DNA of 64,000 nt, from the NCBI RefSeq assembly GCF_021502725.1, contig NZ_JAKFFS010000003.1, forward strand, positions 124,001-188,000, written 5' to 3'. A model generated the notes under the pieces. The model did no database searches. It saw only the letters and a program-made list of their open reading frames with translations, and was not told the DNA's origin. A program made the translations under genes and the position numbers. This document shows, piece by piece, positions 42,985-50,846 of this stretch; the first letter of the stretch is position 1; every line of letters begins with the position of its first letter. This stretch comes from Dyadobacter sp. CY345 (GTDB lineage: Bacteria; Bacteroidota; Bacteroidia; Cytophagales; Spirosomataceae).

Positions 42985-44469
42985 TTATTCTTTGTGGGAA
43001 TGAAAACTGGAAAATGCTTCTCTCAACACCTGCCTGTCATCAAAATTATGTTTGACGCCCCGAATTTCCTGGTATGTTTCGTGTCCTTTTCCTGCAATTA
43101 AAATAATATCTTCCGGATTTGCCTCAGCCACAGCTTTGAAAATTGCTTCGTGGCGGTCAGGAATTACGGTTGTATTTTTGAATTTTAAAGGCGGCACACC
43201 TTTCAGCATCTGGTCCAGAATATCCTGCGGCTCTTCATATCTTGGATTATCCGAGGTAAGAATAACACGTGTGCTGAAATTGCAGGCAATTTCGGCCATT
43301 TTTGGTCTTTTGGTAACATCACGATTTCCGCCACAGCCAACGATGGTGATCACCTGTTCATTACCGTTACGAAGATGCGCGATCGTTTGCAAAACATTTT
43401 CCAGAGCATCCGGTGTATGCGCATAATCCACAATCCCAACGATGTTATCCACAGAATGGATTTGTTCAAATCGTCCGGGCGGACTGTTCAGGTTGGAAAG
43501 GGCAGTAAGCACCTCTTCCGGCGACTCACCCAAAGCTACGGCTGCTCCGTATACCGAAAGCAAATTATAACCGTTAAACCTGCCAATCACACGGAACCAG
43601 ACTTCCTGATTATTAATTTCCATGTGCATACCCGTAAGCGTATCCGAGAGAATTTTTCCGTTGTAAGTAGCCAGCGTTTGCAGGGAATAAGTTTCAATCC
43701 TCGCTTTGGTATTTTGAACCATTACTGAACCGCGGCGATCATCAATATTTACCAAGGCAAAAGCGCTTTTAGGCAACTGATCGAAAAAGCCTTTTTTTGC
43801 TGCAATATAGTTGTCAAACGTTTTGTGAAAATCCAGGTGATCGTGGGTAATATTTGTAAAAATACCTCCTGCAAAATGTAACCCTGTGATGCGATGCTGC
43901 GCCACCGCATGGGAGCTCACCTCCATAAAAACATGTGAACAGCCTTTTTCATGCATCAATGCTAAAAGTTCGTTAAGCGCAACTGCATCAGGCGTGGTAT
44001 GCGTGGAAGGAATAACTTCGTCCTCGATCTGATTCTGAACAGTTGACAACATGCCGCAGCGATAACCCAGCGCCCTGAAAAGCTGGAATAAAAAAGTTGC
44101 GACAGATGTTTTACCATTTGTACCGGTTACACCAACTAACGTTAATTTTTTCGAAGGCTGATTGTAAAAAGAAGCTGCAATAAAACCCATCGCAGCCGCT
44201 GAATCCTGAACCTGAATGTAGGTTATTCCATCTCGCAGCTGCGCCGGTAATTCTTCACAAAGGATCGCTGAAGTGCCAAGGTCGGACGCAGTTTCAATAT
44301 ACTGATGTCCGTCCGTCTGCGTGCCTCGAAGCGCGACAAATAAACTTCCTGGCAGAACGCGCCTTGAATCAATGATTATTTTATTGACGCTGACATTTTC
44401 TGATCCGTGTACCGTTACGCCAGCGATTCCACTGATTAAGCTATGAATTGGTTTTTGAATAATTTCCAT
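42985..44469 (-). CDS. murE: UDP-MurNAc-L-Ala-D-Glu:meso-diaminopimelate ligase
   Basis: 494 residues. ATP loop GVTGTNGKTSVATF, then HVFMEVSSHAVAQHRI and the ligase domain with GIVDYAHTPDALENVL. LTSDNPRYEEP contains the DNPR motif that selects meso-diaminopimelate over lysine. It adds the third amino acid of the peptidoglycan stem in the cytoplasm. Located between ftsI and mraY, 8 and 66 bases from its neighbours, in the minus-strand cluster. Confidence 0.97.
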   Translation of the reverse strand: MEIIQKPIHSLISGIAGVTVHGSENVSVNKIIIDSRRVLPGSLFVALRGTQTDGHQYIETASDLGTSAILCEELPAQLRDGITYIQVQDSAAAMGFIAASFYNQPSKKLTLVGVTGTNGKTSVATFLFQLFRALGYRCGMLSTVQNQIEDEVIPSTHTTPDAVALNELLALMHEKGCSHVFMEVSSHAVAQHRITGLHFAGGIFTNITHDHLDFHKTFDNYIAAKKGFFDQLPKSAFALVNIDDRRGSVMVQNTKARIETYSLQTLATYNGKILSDTLTGMHMEINNQEVWFRVIGRFNGYNLLSVYGAAVALGESPEEVLTALSNLNSPPGRFEQIHSVDNIVGIVDYAHTPDALENVLQTIAHLRNGNEQVITIVGCGGNRDVTKRPKMAEIACNFSTRVILTSDNPRYEEPQDILDQMLKGVPPLKFKNTTVIPDRHEAIFKAVAEANPEDIILIAGKGHETYQEIRGVKHNFDDRQVLREAFSSFHSHKE

Positions 44470-44477
44470 AAATGGAT

Positions 44478-46625
44478 TTACTGTAATGTTAACAGGATCG
44501 TTTTAAGTCCGCTTTTGTTTGTGCCGGGAGGAAGAGATTGTTCCACAACTTTTCCGGAACCTTTAAAAGTAACTTTGAAACCCTTATTTTCAAGAATGAA
44601 TAACGCGTCGCGCATCGGCATTCCTTGCAGATCTGGGACATCTTTTGACTGGATATCACGCGATTTCCAATTGGTTTTTCCTTTTCCAACGATCGAGCCG
44701 GAAAGATATTCCGTTTCTTGTTCCGTAACAGGAGTTAATTTCAGGTAATCGCTGATCACCTTCAGATCCGAAGTTCTGCCCGCCCATTTCACTGGTTTTT
44801 CCTCTCCGTGGGTTGTGTCCTTCGCCATTTTTTGAATGCTAACGTCATACGCATAAATTCGGTCAGCTACTTCTTTAAAAACCGGAGCGGCAACACTTCC
44901 CGCATAGAGCTGATAATTTTCCTTGGCACCACGAGGCGTATCAATGATCACGATGCAGCTGTATTTCGGATTATTTGCAGGAAAGTAACCGGCAAATGAA
45001 GTGTAATATTTACCTGCCGTATGAATTCCATTGATCAATTTCTGCGCAGTTCCTGTTTTTCCTGCAATTTTATAGAGATCCGTCCTGATATTTTTCGCTG
45101 AACCGTGTTCTACAACACCTTCCAGCATACTCTTAATTTTTCGTAAAGTTTCAGGGGAACAAATCGGCTTTTCGGAGACGTAAGGCGGGATTTTATCTTC
45201 CACTTTTTCAGCGCTTCTCACTTCTTTCACCACCATAGGCCGGACCCAGTAGCCATCATTTGCAACGGCATTATACAAGGCAAGTGTTTGCAGCGGCGTC
45301 ATTCGCATTTCATAGCCATAAGACATGAAAGTGAGCGAATAATTATTCCATTGTTTCGAAGACCGGTCTTTAATGTAAGGCGGATTCTCACCTTTCATGT
45401 GAATTCCTGTCGGCTCGGTCACGTGAAATTGTTTGAGATAATTTAGATACGTATCAGGTTTTGAGAAAAAATACCGCTGCATAAGCAAATGCACACCAAT
45501 ATTTGACGATTTTTCAAAAACCTGAGCAGCTGTCAATACACCATGTCCGCCTCGTTTTGAATCGTTGATAGAAAGTCCACGAAAACGAACAGAGCCTGTT
45601 CCCGTATTGACAGTTACCTGATTCGGATTCATTTTTGTTTCTTCCAAAAGCGCCATCATCGTTGGCAGCTTAAATGTCGAACCGGGGTCGGTACTTCCCG
45701 CCAAGGCATAATTAAAAACCTCTTCGTATTTATTATCCGCCCGTTTTGTAAGGTTTGCCATTGCCCTGATTTCGCCCGTTGCAACTTCCATAATAACAAC
45801 ACAGCCGAACTCGGCGTTAGCTTCTGTAAGTTTTCTGCGCAGCGCAATTTCAGCCATATCCTGGTAGTTCATGTCCAGGGTTGTGTAAATATCCTTCCCG
45901 GTTTCCGGCTGAATATTAAGTGCATCACCGACTGGAATTTTAATTCCACCTTCGACCTGTTCCACAAGATTGACTCCTTCTTTGCCTTCAAGGTCCTTAT
46001 CAAAACTGGCTTCAACACCGATATAACCGCGTCCGCTTTTAGGATCAGTGCCACCGATTGTGCGGTCAGCCATTGGACTGAATGGTTTATAGCGTTTGTA
46101 GATCATTTCGAATTTTCCACCTCCGCCCTTCTTTTCTTTTGCAAAAAAAGGCCATTCTTTAACTTTTTCTCTTTCAAGATATCCGATCTCTTTATTTTTT
46201 AACCTTAGATAGCGTTTGTTTTTGCTGACACGATAGCGAAGTATTTTACTTTTATAGCCATCAAAAGTATTTTCACCGAAGTTTTTTACAAGCAAACTGG
46301 CCAGCTGATCAATATTGTTGTAGAAGTATGTAGAATCGGCAACTTTTGTATCAAAGCCTACATAATAATATGGCAGTGAGGTCGCGAGCAGACTGCCGTC
46401 ATTTGAAAAAATACTTCCGCGCATCGCCGGAATCGTATCCAGTTTCAAATCATTTTTTACAGCATATTCCGACCAGGTTTTGCCTTTATGTGAAGCATAA
46501 TACTGGACATGTATAAGTTTAAAAAAAACCATTATCGCAAATACAAACAAAACCAAAGCAACCATACGTGCTCTGGTAATCAATGCTTTCTTATTATTTT
46601 GGCCGCTATCTATATCGCTTTTCAT
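44478..46625 (-). CDS. ftsI: Division-specific peptidoglycan transpeptidase (class B PBP, FtsI/PBP3) with PASTA domain
   Basis: 715 residues. N-terminal TM helix (MVALVLFVFAIMVFFKLIHV), dimerisation domain with IPAMRGSIFSNDGSLLATS, then a transpeptidase domain with active-site motif STFK (after DPGS), SSN (KSSNIGVH) and KTG (KTGTAQK). One C-terminal PASTA domain (VPDLQGMPMRDALFILENKGFKV ... QSLPPGT) is typical of Bacteroidota FtsI. It crosslinks septal peptidoglycan in the periplasm. Upstream neighbour is the ftsL-like gene. Confidence 0.95.
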   Translation of the reverse strand: MKSDIDSGQNNKKALITRARMVALVLFVFAIMVFFKLIHVQYYASHKGKTWSEYAVKNDLKLDTIPAMRGSIFSNDGSLLATSLPYYYVGFDTKVADSTYFYNNIDQLASLLVKNFGENTFDGYKSKILRYRVSKNKRYLRLKNKEIGYLEREKVKEWPFFAKEKKGGGGKFEMIYKRYKPFSPMADRTIGGTDPKSGRGYIGVEASFDKDLEGKEGVNLVEQVEGGIKIPVGDALNIQPETGKDIYTTLDMNYQDMAEIALRRKLTEANAEFGCVVIMEVATGEIRAMANLTKRADNKYEEVFNYALAGSTDPGSTFKLPTMMALLEETKMNPNQVTVNTGTGSVRFRGLSINDSKRGGHGVLTAAQVFEKSSNIGVHLLMQRYFFSKPDTYLNYLKQFHVTEPTGIHMKGENPPYIKDRSSKQWNNYSLTFMSYGYEMRMTPLQTLALYNAVANDGYWVRPMVVKEVRSAEKVEDKIPPYVSEKPICSPETLRKIKSMLEGVVEHGSAKNIRTDLYKIAGKTGTAQKLINGIHTAGKYYTSFAGYFPANNPKYSCIVIIDTPRGAKENYQLYAGSVAAPVFKEVADRIYAYDVSIQKMAKDTTHGEEKPVKWAGRTSDLKVISDYLKLTPVTEQETEYLSGSIVGKGKTNWKSRDIQSKDVPDLQGMPMRDALFILENKGFKVTFKGSGKVVEQSLPPGTNKSGLKTILLTLQ

Positions 46626-46656
46626 GGGGGCTGGTCAATAAACAGAGATTAAAATT

Positions 46657-47067
46657 TTACTCTTCTTTTTTGAGAACAATCTTTTTCGGCGGATTAAGAT
46701 TTTCTTCCAATCCGTCGGGCTTCACTTTTTCAATCACCACAGACTGCTTTCCGCTCTTCATATATTCGGCCTGGATCGAAGTATATTCCGCCCGTAAATC
46801 ATCGACCTCTTTTTTTAATTTGATACTATTTCTGACATATTCCTCAGACTGAAACCCAATTCTTTCGTAAACTACCAAAAGAATTACGATCCAACCGAAA
46901 TAGTAAAAGTATTTCACCGGAACCCTTTCTTCCTGACCCGGTACCTTATCCCCGAAAATTTTGTCAAGAGGTAAAAATCGGTTCAGCCAGTTGAATAAAC
47001 TGTATTCACGTGGCGGTTTTGGTGGCTTTTCTGGTGCTATTTTCGGTCTTCGTTTATTTTCAGCCAT
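46657..47067 (-). CDS. ftsL: FtsL-like division protein
   Basis: 136 residues. A Lys/Pro-rich cytoplasmic arm (KRRPKIAPEKPPKPPREY) precedes one TM helix (YFYYFGWIVILLVVYERIG) and a periplasmic coiled-coil (EEYVRNSIKLKKEVDDLRAEYTSIQAEY). That is the layout of Bacteroidota FtsL, a bitopic scaffold of the division complex, and its position just before ftsI supports it. Sequence is otherwise weakly conserved. Separated from rsmH by a repeat array. Confidence 0.8.
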   Translation of the reverse strand: MAENKRRPKIAPEKPPKPPREYSLFNWLNRFLPLDKIFGDKVPGQEERVPVKYFYYFGWIVILLVVYERIGFQSEEYVRNSIKLKKEVDDLRAEYTSIQAEYMKSGKQSVVIEKVKPDGLEENLNPPKKIVLKKEE

Positions 47068-47139
47068 GTTTTTTTGCCACAGAATATGTTATCAAAAATC
47101 ATTTATTACAATTTCATTTTTATCAATTGGATTGATAGG

Positions 47140-47823
47140 TATTCTTCTTTGGGTCTACAATTTATATCGGCAATGTCACCCCTTGGGGTTTAAAGTAGCC
47201 GGTTTTGCTGATTTCTCTATAATACTTCCATCCCTACGGGATTGATAGCGCTTCGTAACTATTTCGTCAAAATCACGAAGGGATGATAGTATTATAGAAA
47301 AACGTAATAAAAAGCTTCTTTGGTTTGCCATTTATCGGTCATGTCACCCCTTCGGGGTTCAAAGTAGCCGGTTTTGCTGATTTCTCTATAATACTTCCAT
47401 CCTTACGGGATTGAATAACGCTTCGTAACTATTTCGTCAAAATCACGAAGGGATGGTAGTATTTTGGAAAAACGTAATAAAAAACTTCTTTGGTTTACCA
47501 TTTATCGGTCATGTCACCCCTTCGGGGTTTAAAGTAGCCGATTTTGCTGATTTCTCTATAATACTTCCATCCCTACGGGATTGAATAGCGCTTTTTAAAT
47601 ATTTCATCAAAACCCCGAAGGGATGATCATATTGTAGAAAAACGTAATAGAATTCTTCTTTGTGTTTACCATTTATCGGCAATGTCACCCCCTCGGGGTT
47701 TAAAGTAGCCGATTTTGCTGATTTCTCTATAATACTGCCATCCCTACGGGATTGAATAACGCTTCGTAACTATTTCGCCAAAATCCCGAAGGGATGACAG
47801 TATTATAGAAAAACGTAATAAAA
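47140..47823. repeat. Four tandem copies of a ~170-bp hairpin-forming repeat between rsmH and ftsL
   Basis: The block starting ATGTCACCCC recurs at 47173, 47341, 47511 and 47682 (periods 168, 170, 171). Each unit contains a short hairpin ACCCC-TTC-GGGGT and a ~27-bp imperfect inverted repeat whose arms start CTATAATACT and end AGTATTATAG, around CATCCCT/AGGGATG cores, with a ~37-base loop. Arms keep pairing between copies despite base changes. No ORF. It lies inside the division-cell-wall operon, so it would be transcribed. No transposase is present. Confidence 0.9.
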
Positions 47824-47871
47824 TACGAATTTAAAACCCGGAACGGGTGGCAGAAGGCCGCTGCAAGTCGA

Positions 47872-48792
47872 TTATTCCGGCTTTTCCGCAATTCTCAATT
47901 TTGCACTTCTGGCACGGGGATTTCTTTTCACTTCTTCTTCCGTCGCTTCAATTGGCTTCCTCGTGATACTTTTTAATGGCTTGATTTCATTACCATAAAA
48001 ATCTTTCTCAACTTCCCCGTCAAATTTTCCTTTTTGAATAAAATTTTTGACCGGCCTGTCTTCCAGAGAATGATAGGACATCACTACCAATCTTCCTCCC
48101 GGATTCAAAACTTCGGGTACCTGGGTTAAAAACTCTTCCAGCACCTTCATTTCATCATTCACTTCAATTCGCAAAGCCTGGAAAACCTGGGCGAAATATT
48201 TGTTCTCGCGATGTTTCGGCGCATAACGCATCAAAATTCCTTTCAGATCATCAACCGTTTCAATGGGTGCATTATGGCGCGCTGAAAAAATAGCTTCCGC
48301 AGCTGTACGCGCATTCGTCACTTCACCGTAGCGGCTTAAAATCGATTGAAGTTCAGTCGCAGAACGAACATTCAAAACTTCACGAGCCGTTTTTTCATTA
48401 TTCGGGTTCATACGCATATCAAGATCGGCTTGAAAACGCGTCGAAAAACCCCGCTCCGGCGTGTTGATCTGGTGTGATGAAACGCCCAGATCGGCCAGTA
48501 TTCCGTCAACCTTTTCTGCTTTATGCAGTTTAAGGTATCGTTTTATATGTCTGAAATTGGCTGCTATGAATGTAAATCTAGGATCGTCTTTCCATTGTTT
48601 AGCATTGGCAACCGCATCCGGATCCTGGTCAAAAACCAAAAGTCGCCCGGTTGTTAATTTTTCTAAAATAGCCCGCGAATGTCCTCCACCGCCAAACGTA
48701 ACATCAACGTAGATGCCGTCGGGACGAATATTCAAACCATCCAGGCACTCGGACAGCATTACGGGTTCATGATATGTACTTGGAAAATCCAT
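47872..48792 (-). CDS. rsmH: 16S rRNA (cytosine-1402-N4)-methyltransferase RsmH
   Basis: 306 residues. SAM-binding motif VDVTFGGGGHSRAIL, then LVFDQDPDAV, GILADLGVSSHQINTPERGFSTRFQADLDMRM and YFAQVFQALRIEVNDE, all diagnostic for RsmH/MraW. The C-terminus VMSYHSLEDRPVKNF and NPRARSAKLRIAEK is standard. It methylates C1402 in the ribosomal decoding centre. First gene of the minus-strand cluster; mraZ, which usually precedes it, is missing. Confidence 0.97.
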   Translation of the reverse strand: MDFPSTYHEPVMLSECLDGLNIRPDGIYVDVTFGGGGHSRAILEKLTTGRLLVFDQDPDAVANAKQWKDDPRFTFIAANFRHIKRYLKLHKAEKVDGILADLGVSSHQINTPERGFSTRFQADLDMRMNPNNEKTAREVLNVRSATELQSILSRYGEVTNARTAAEAIFSARHNAPIETVDDLKGILMRYAPKHRENKYFAQVFQALRIEVNDEMKVLEEFLTQVPEVLNPGGRLVVMSYHSLEDRPVKNFIQKGKFDGEVEKDFYGNEIKPLKSITRKPIEATEEEVKRNPRARSAKLRIAEKPE

Positions 48793-48841
48793 TTATTAAA
48801 AGCAACGTAGATAGGAACTATTTCTTGCCATGAGGCCGTTA

Positions 48842-48849
48842 CAAACTTA
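48842..48849 (-). promoter_or_regulatory. Candidate -7 box for rsmH
   Basis: On the minus strand this reads TAAGTTTG, matching TAnnTTTG, 49 nt before the rsmH ATG. A -33 TTG at standard spacing is not clear. Confidence 0.35.
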
Positions 48850-48932
48850 GCAATTTTCAATGGTACGAATTGCCCATCGGTAGGGATTTAATTTTTTTTG
48901 GACACCTGTAATTCTACATCAATAAATTGAAT

Positions 48933-50180
48933 ATGAGAGCAATAAAATTAATAATTGCATTATTTATCACAGTTGGCTTTTTAAGCTGCCAATCTTCGTC
49001 TGACAAAAGCCTGAAACCAGGAACCTGGCGAGCCACGCTGACGAGAGATGGACAGACTCTTCCGGTAATTCTGGATATAGCTGAAAATCCTGATGGTAAG
49101 ACTTATACGGTTTATTCTGTAAATGCAGGTGAGCGCCTCAAAATGGATACTGCTTACTTTGAAAAAGATTCACTACATATTCCGATGCAGCTTTTTGATT
49201 CTGAAATAACAGCGGCTGTTGATGGAGAAAAATTAACTGGAGTATATAAAAGACTGGATGGAGATAAGGTGACGGGCTCACTTCCGTTCAACGCTACATT
49301 TGGCGCTGATTATCGTTTTTTCAAAGAGGAAGCGGTTGAAGGTGTGAAAAATGTGACGGGTAAATATGCAACCATCTTCAAAAACGAGGTGACCAAAGAC
49401 TCTACGGAAGCAGTCGGAAGTTTCACTCAAAAAGGAAGTATTGTTGAGGGTTCGTTTTTAACGCCCACCGGAGACTACCGTTATTTGTCAGGAAACGTAA
49501 AAGGCGATAGTTTGTATTTATCAACTTTTGATGGATCCAACGCTTATCTGATTAAAGCAGCAATTTTGAAAGATGGCGTTTTAAAAGGCTCGATGTGGTC
49601 CGGTATTAAAGGATATAAAACGTTCACTTCTATCCTGAATGAAAACGCAAAACTTCCTGACGCTACAAAATTGACATATCTGAAACCTGGCTCTGAAACG
49701 GTGGACTTTACATTTCCTGATGCAGACGGAAAACCATTATCGCTGAAAGATCCACGTTTTAAAGGCAAACCGGTTATTATCCAGATCATGGGTTCCTGGT
49801 GTCCGAACTGTATGGACGAGACAAATTTCCTGGCTCCCTGGTATACGAAAAATAAATCGAGAGGTGTGGAAATTGTCGGACTTGCTTTTGAGCATTCGGA
49901 TGATCTGGCAGTATCTGCTCCGAAGCTGAAAAGAATGGAAAGCCGGTTTGGAATTGAATACCCGGTTTTGCTGGCCGGGACAAATACCAATGAAGCTACG
50001 GCGAAAGCATTGCCGATGCTGAATAAGGTTATGTCTTATCCAACAACAATTTTCATCGATAAAAAAGGAAAAGTTCGGGAAATTCACACCGGATTTTCGG
50101 GTCCGGGAACGGGTAAATATTATGATGAATTCGTTGCGGATTTCAACCAGCTTATGGACAAACTGATCAGCGAAAAATAA
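48933..50180 (+). CDS. TlpA-like redoxin lipoprotein
   Basis: 415 residues from ATG 48933 (a TTG two codons earlier is less likely). Lipobox FLSC (Cys19). Residues ~30-125 and ~135-235 are lipocalin-like barrels (GTWRATLTRDGQTLPVILDIAE, KGSIVEGSFLTPTGDYRYLSG). From ~270 a thioredoxin domain has the pair in GSWCPNCMDE and the cis-Pro strand SYPTTIFIDKKG. It should exchange disulfides in the periplasm or on the outer membrane. Strong terminator downstream. Confidence 0.88.
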   Translation: MRAIKLIIALFITVGFLSCQSSSDKSLKPGTWRATLTRDGQTLPVILDIAENPDGKTYTVYSVNAGERLKMDTAYFEKDSLHIPMQLFDSEITAAVDGEKLTGVYKRLDGDKVTGSLPFNATFGADYRFFKEEAVEGVKNVTGKYATIFKNEVTKDSTEAVGSFTQKGSIVEGSFLTPTGDYRYLSGNVKGDSLYLSTFDGSNAYLIKAAILKDGVLKGSMWSGIKGYKTFTSILNENAKLPDATKLTYLKPGSETVDFTFPDADGKPLSLKDPRFKGKPVIIQIMGSWCPNCMDETNFLAPWYTKNKSRGVEIVGLAFEHSDDLAVSAPKLKRMESRFGIEYPVLLAGTNTNEATAKALPMLNKVMSYPTTIFIDKKGKVREIHTGFSGPGTGKYYDEFVADFNQLMDKLISEK

Positions 50181-50190
50181 ATAAAATCTG

Positions 50191-50227
50191 CGCACCGGAT
50201 ACAAAATGTGTCCGGTGCGTTTTTTTT
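50191..50227 (+). terminator. Terminator of the TlpA-like gene
   Basis: CGCACCGGA (50191-50199) pairs with TCCGGTGCG (50211-50219), extended by a G-T wobble plus A-T and C-G over an AAAAT loop, followed by eight T's. It is 10 nt past the stop. Confidence 0.9.
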
Positions 50228-50240
50228 GGAACAAAATTAG

Positions 50241-50277
50241 TATGCTTGCATAATATTAATTTCATTTCTTACATTTG
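50241..50277 (+). promoter_or_regulatory. Promoter and operator of the marR-fadB unit
   Basis: -33 box TTG (50246-50248) and -7 box TACATTTG (50270-50277) with a 21-base spacer, a full match to the Bacteroidota consensus. The palindrome TATGC-TT-GCATA (50241-50252) overlaps the -33 box, so the MarR protein, 37 nt downstream, likely represses here. Confidence 0.65.
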
Positions 50278-50313
50278 TGTACAGACATCACTGACACCCT
50301 ACCAAGAGAAAAG

Positions 50314-50778
50314 ATGCGCAAGGAAAAGACGATAGATTTTCAGATCAAGTGGGCGTGGCATTCTATTTCGCGAATGTACAATGCCTATGCTGCCCGTTTC
50401 GATACGACAATGGCAGTTGGTTATGTACTATTGAATATTGATTTGGAGCATGGTACACCGGCTACAAAAATAGCACCGCTGCTGGGTATGGAACCCAGAA
50501 GTCTGGTTCGTATGCTTAAAAATCTGGAAGAGAAAGGACTGATCCGCCGCGAGGTTGACGACAGCGACAAGCGATTTGTAAGAATTGTGCTGACTGATCT
50601 TGGAAAGGAAAAAAGAGAGCTTTCGAGAGAAGGTGTACTGTCTTTCAACACGATGATCCGCGATAAAATACCTCTGGAAAAGCTAGTTGTTTTTTTTGAT
50701 GTGATTAAAGATATAAACCGGTTGGTTGAGGAAGAAAATCAAAAACTCAAAGCCGGAGAAATAACAGAAGAATTTTAA
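50314..50778 (+). CDS. MarR-family transcriptional regulator
   Basis: 154 residues from ATG 50314; an upstream TTG (50275) lies inside the -7 box and is excluded. A winged helix-turn-helix is visible: TPATKIAPLLGMEPRSLVRMLKNLEEKGLIRREVDDSDKRFVRIVLTDLGKE. The flanking helices form the dimer. It lies before a fatty-acid oxidation gene, so it most likely senses acyl-CoA or fatty acid and controls that operon, including itself, through the palindrome at 50241. Confidence 0.9.
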   Translation: MRKEKTIDFQIKWAWHSISRMYNAYAARFDTTMAVGYVLLNIDLEHGTPATKIAPLLGMEPRSLVRMLKNLEEKGLIRREVDDSDKRFVRIVLTDLGKEKRELSREGVLSFNTMIRDKIPLEKLVVFFDVIKDINRLVEEENQKLKAGEITEEF

Positions 50779-50801
50779 ATCCCTGACTATTCGTTTGGGC
50801 A

Positions 50802-50834
50802 ATCTGCCAAAAGCTAATAGCCAACAGCTAAAAC
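50802..50834. repeat. Degenerate heptamer repeat between marR and fadB
   Basis: AAAGCTA, ATAGCCA, ACAGCTA form a 7-bp-period tract ending 13 nt before the fadB ATG. It resembles the tracts at 6159 and 23471 in period and GC/T pattern. Confidence 0.45.
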
Positions 50835-50846
50835 CTTGATAAAATA

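Noticed and set aside
47140..47823. Regular repeats suggested a CRISPR array
   Set aside because: Units are ~170 bp and similar along their whole length, with no short direct repeat plus unique spacer pattern and no cas genes.
47140..47823. Inverted repeats suggested an insertion sequence or MITE
   Set aside because: No transposase frame and no target-site duplication that I can see; kept as a repeat array only.
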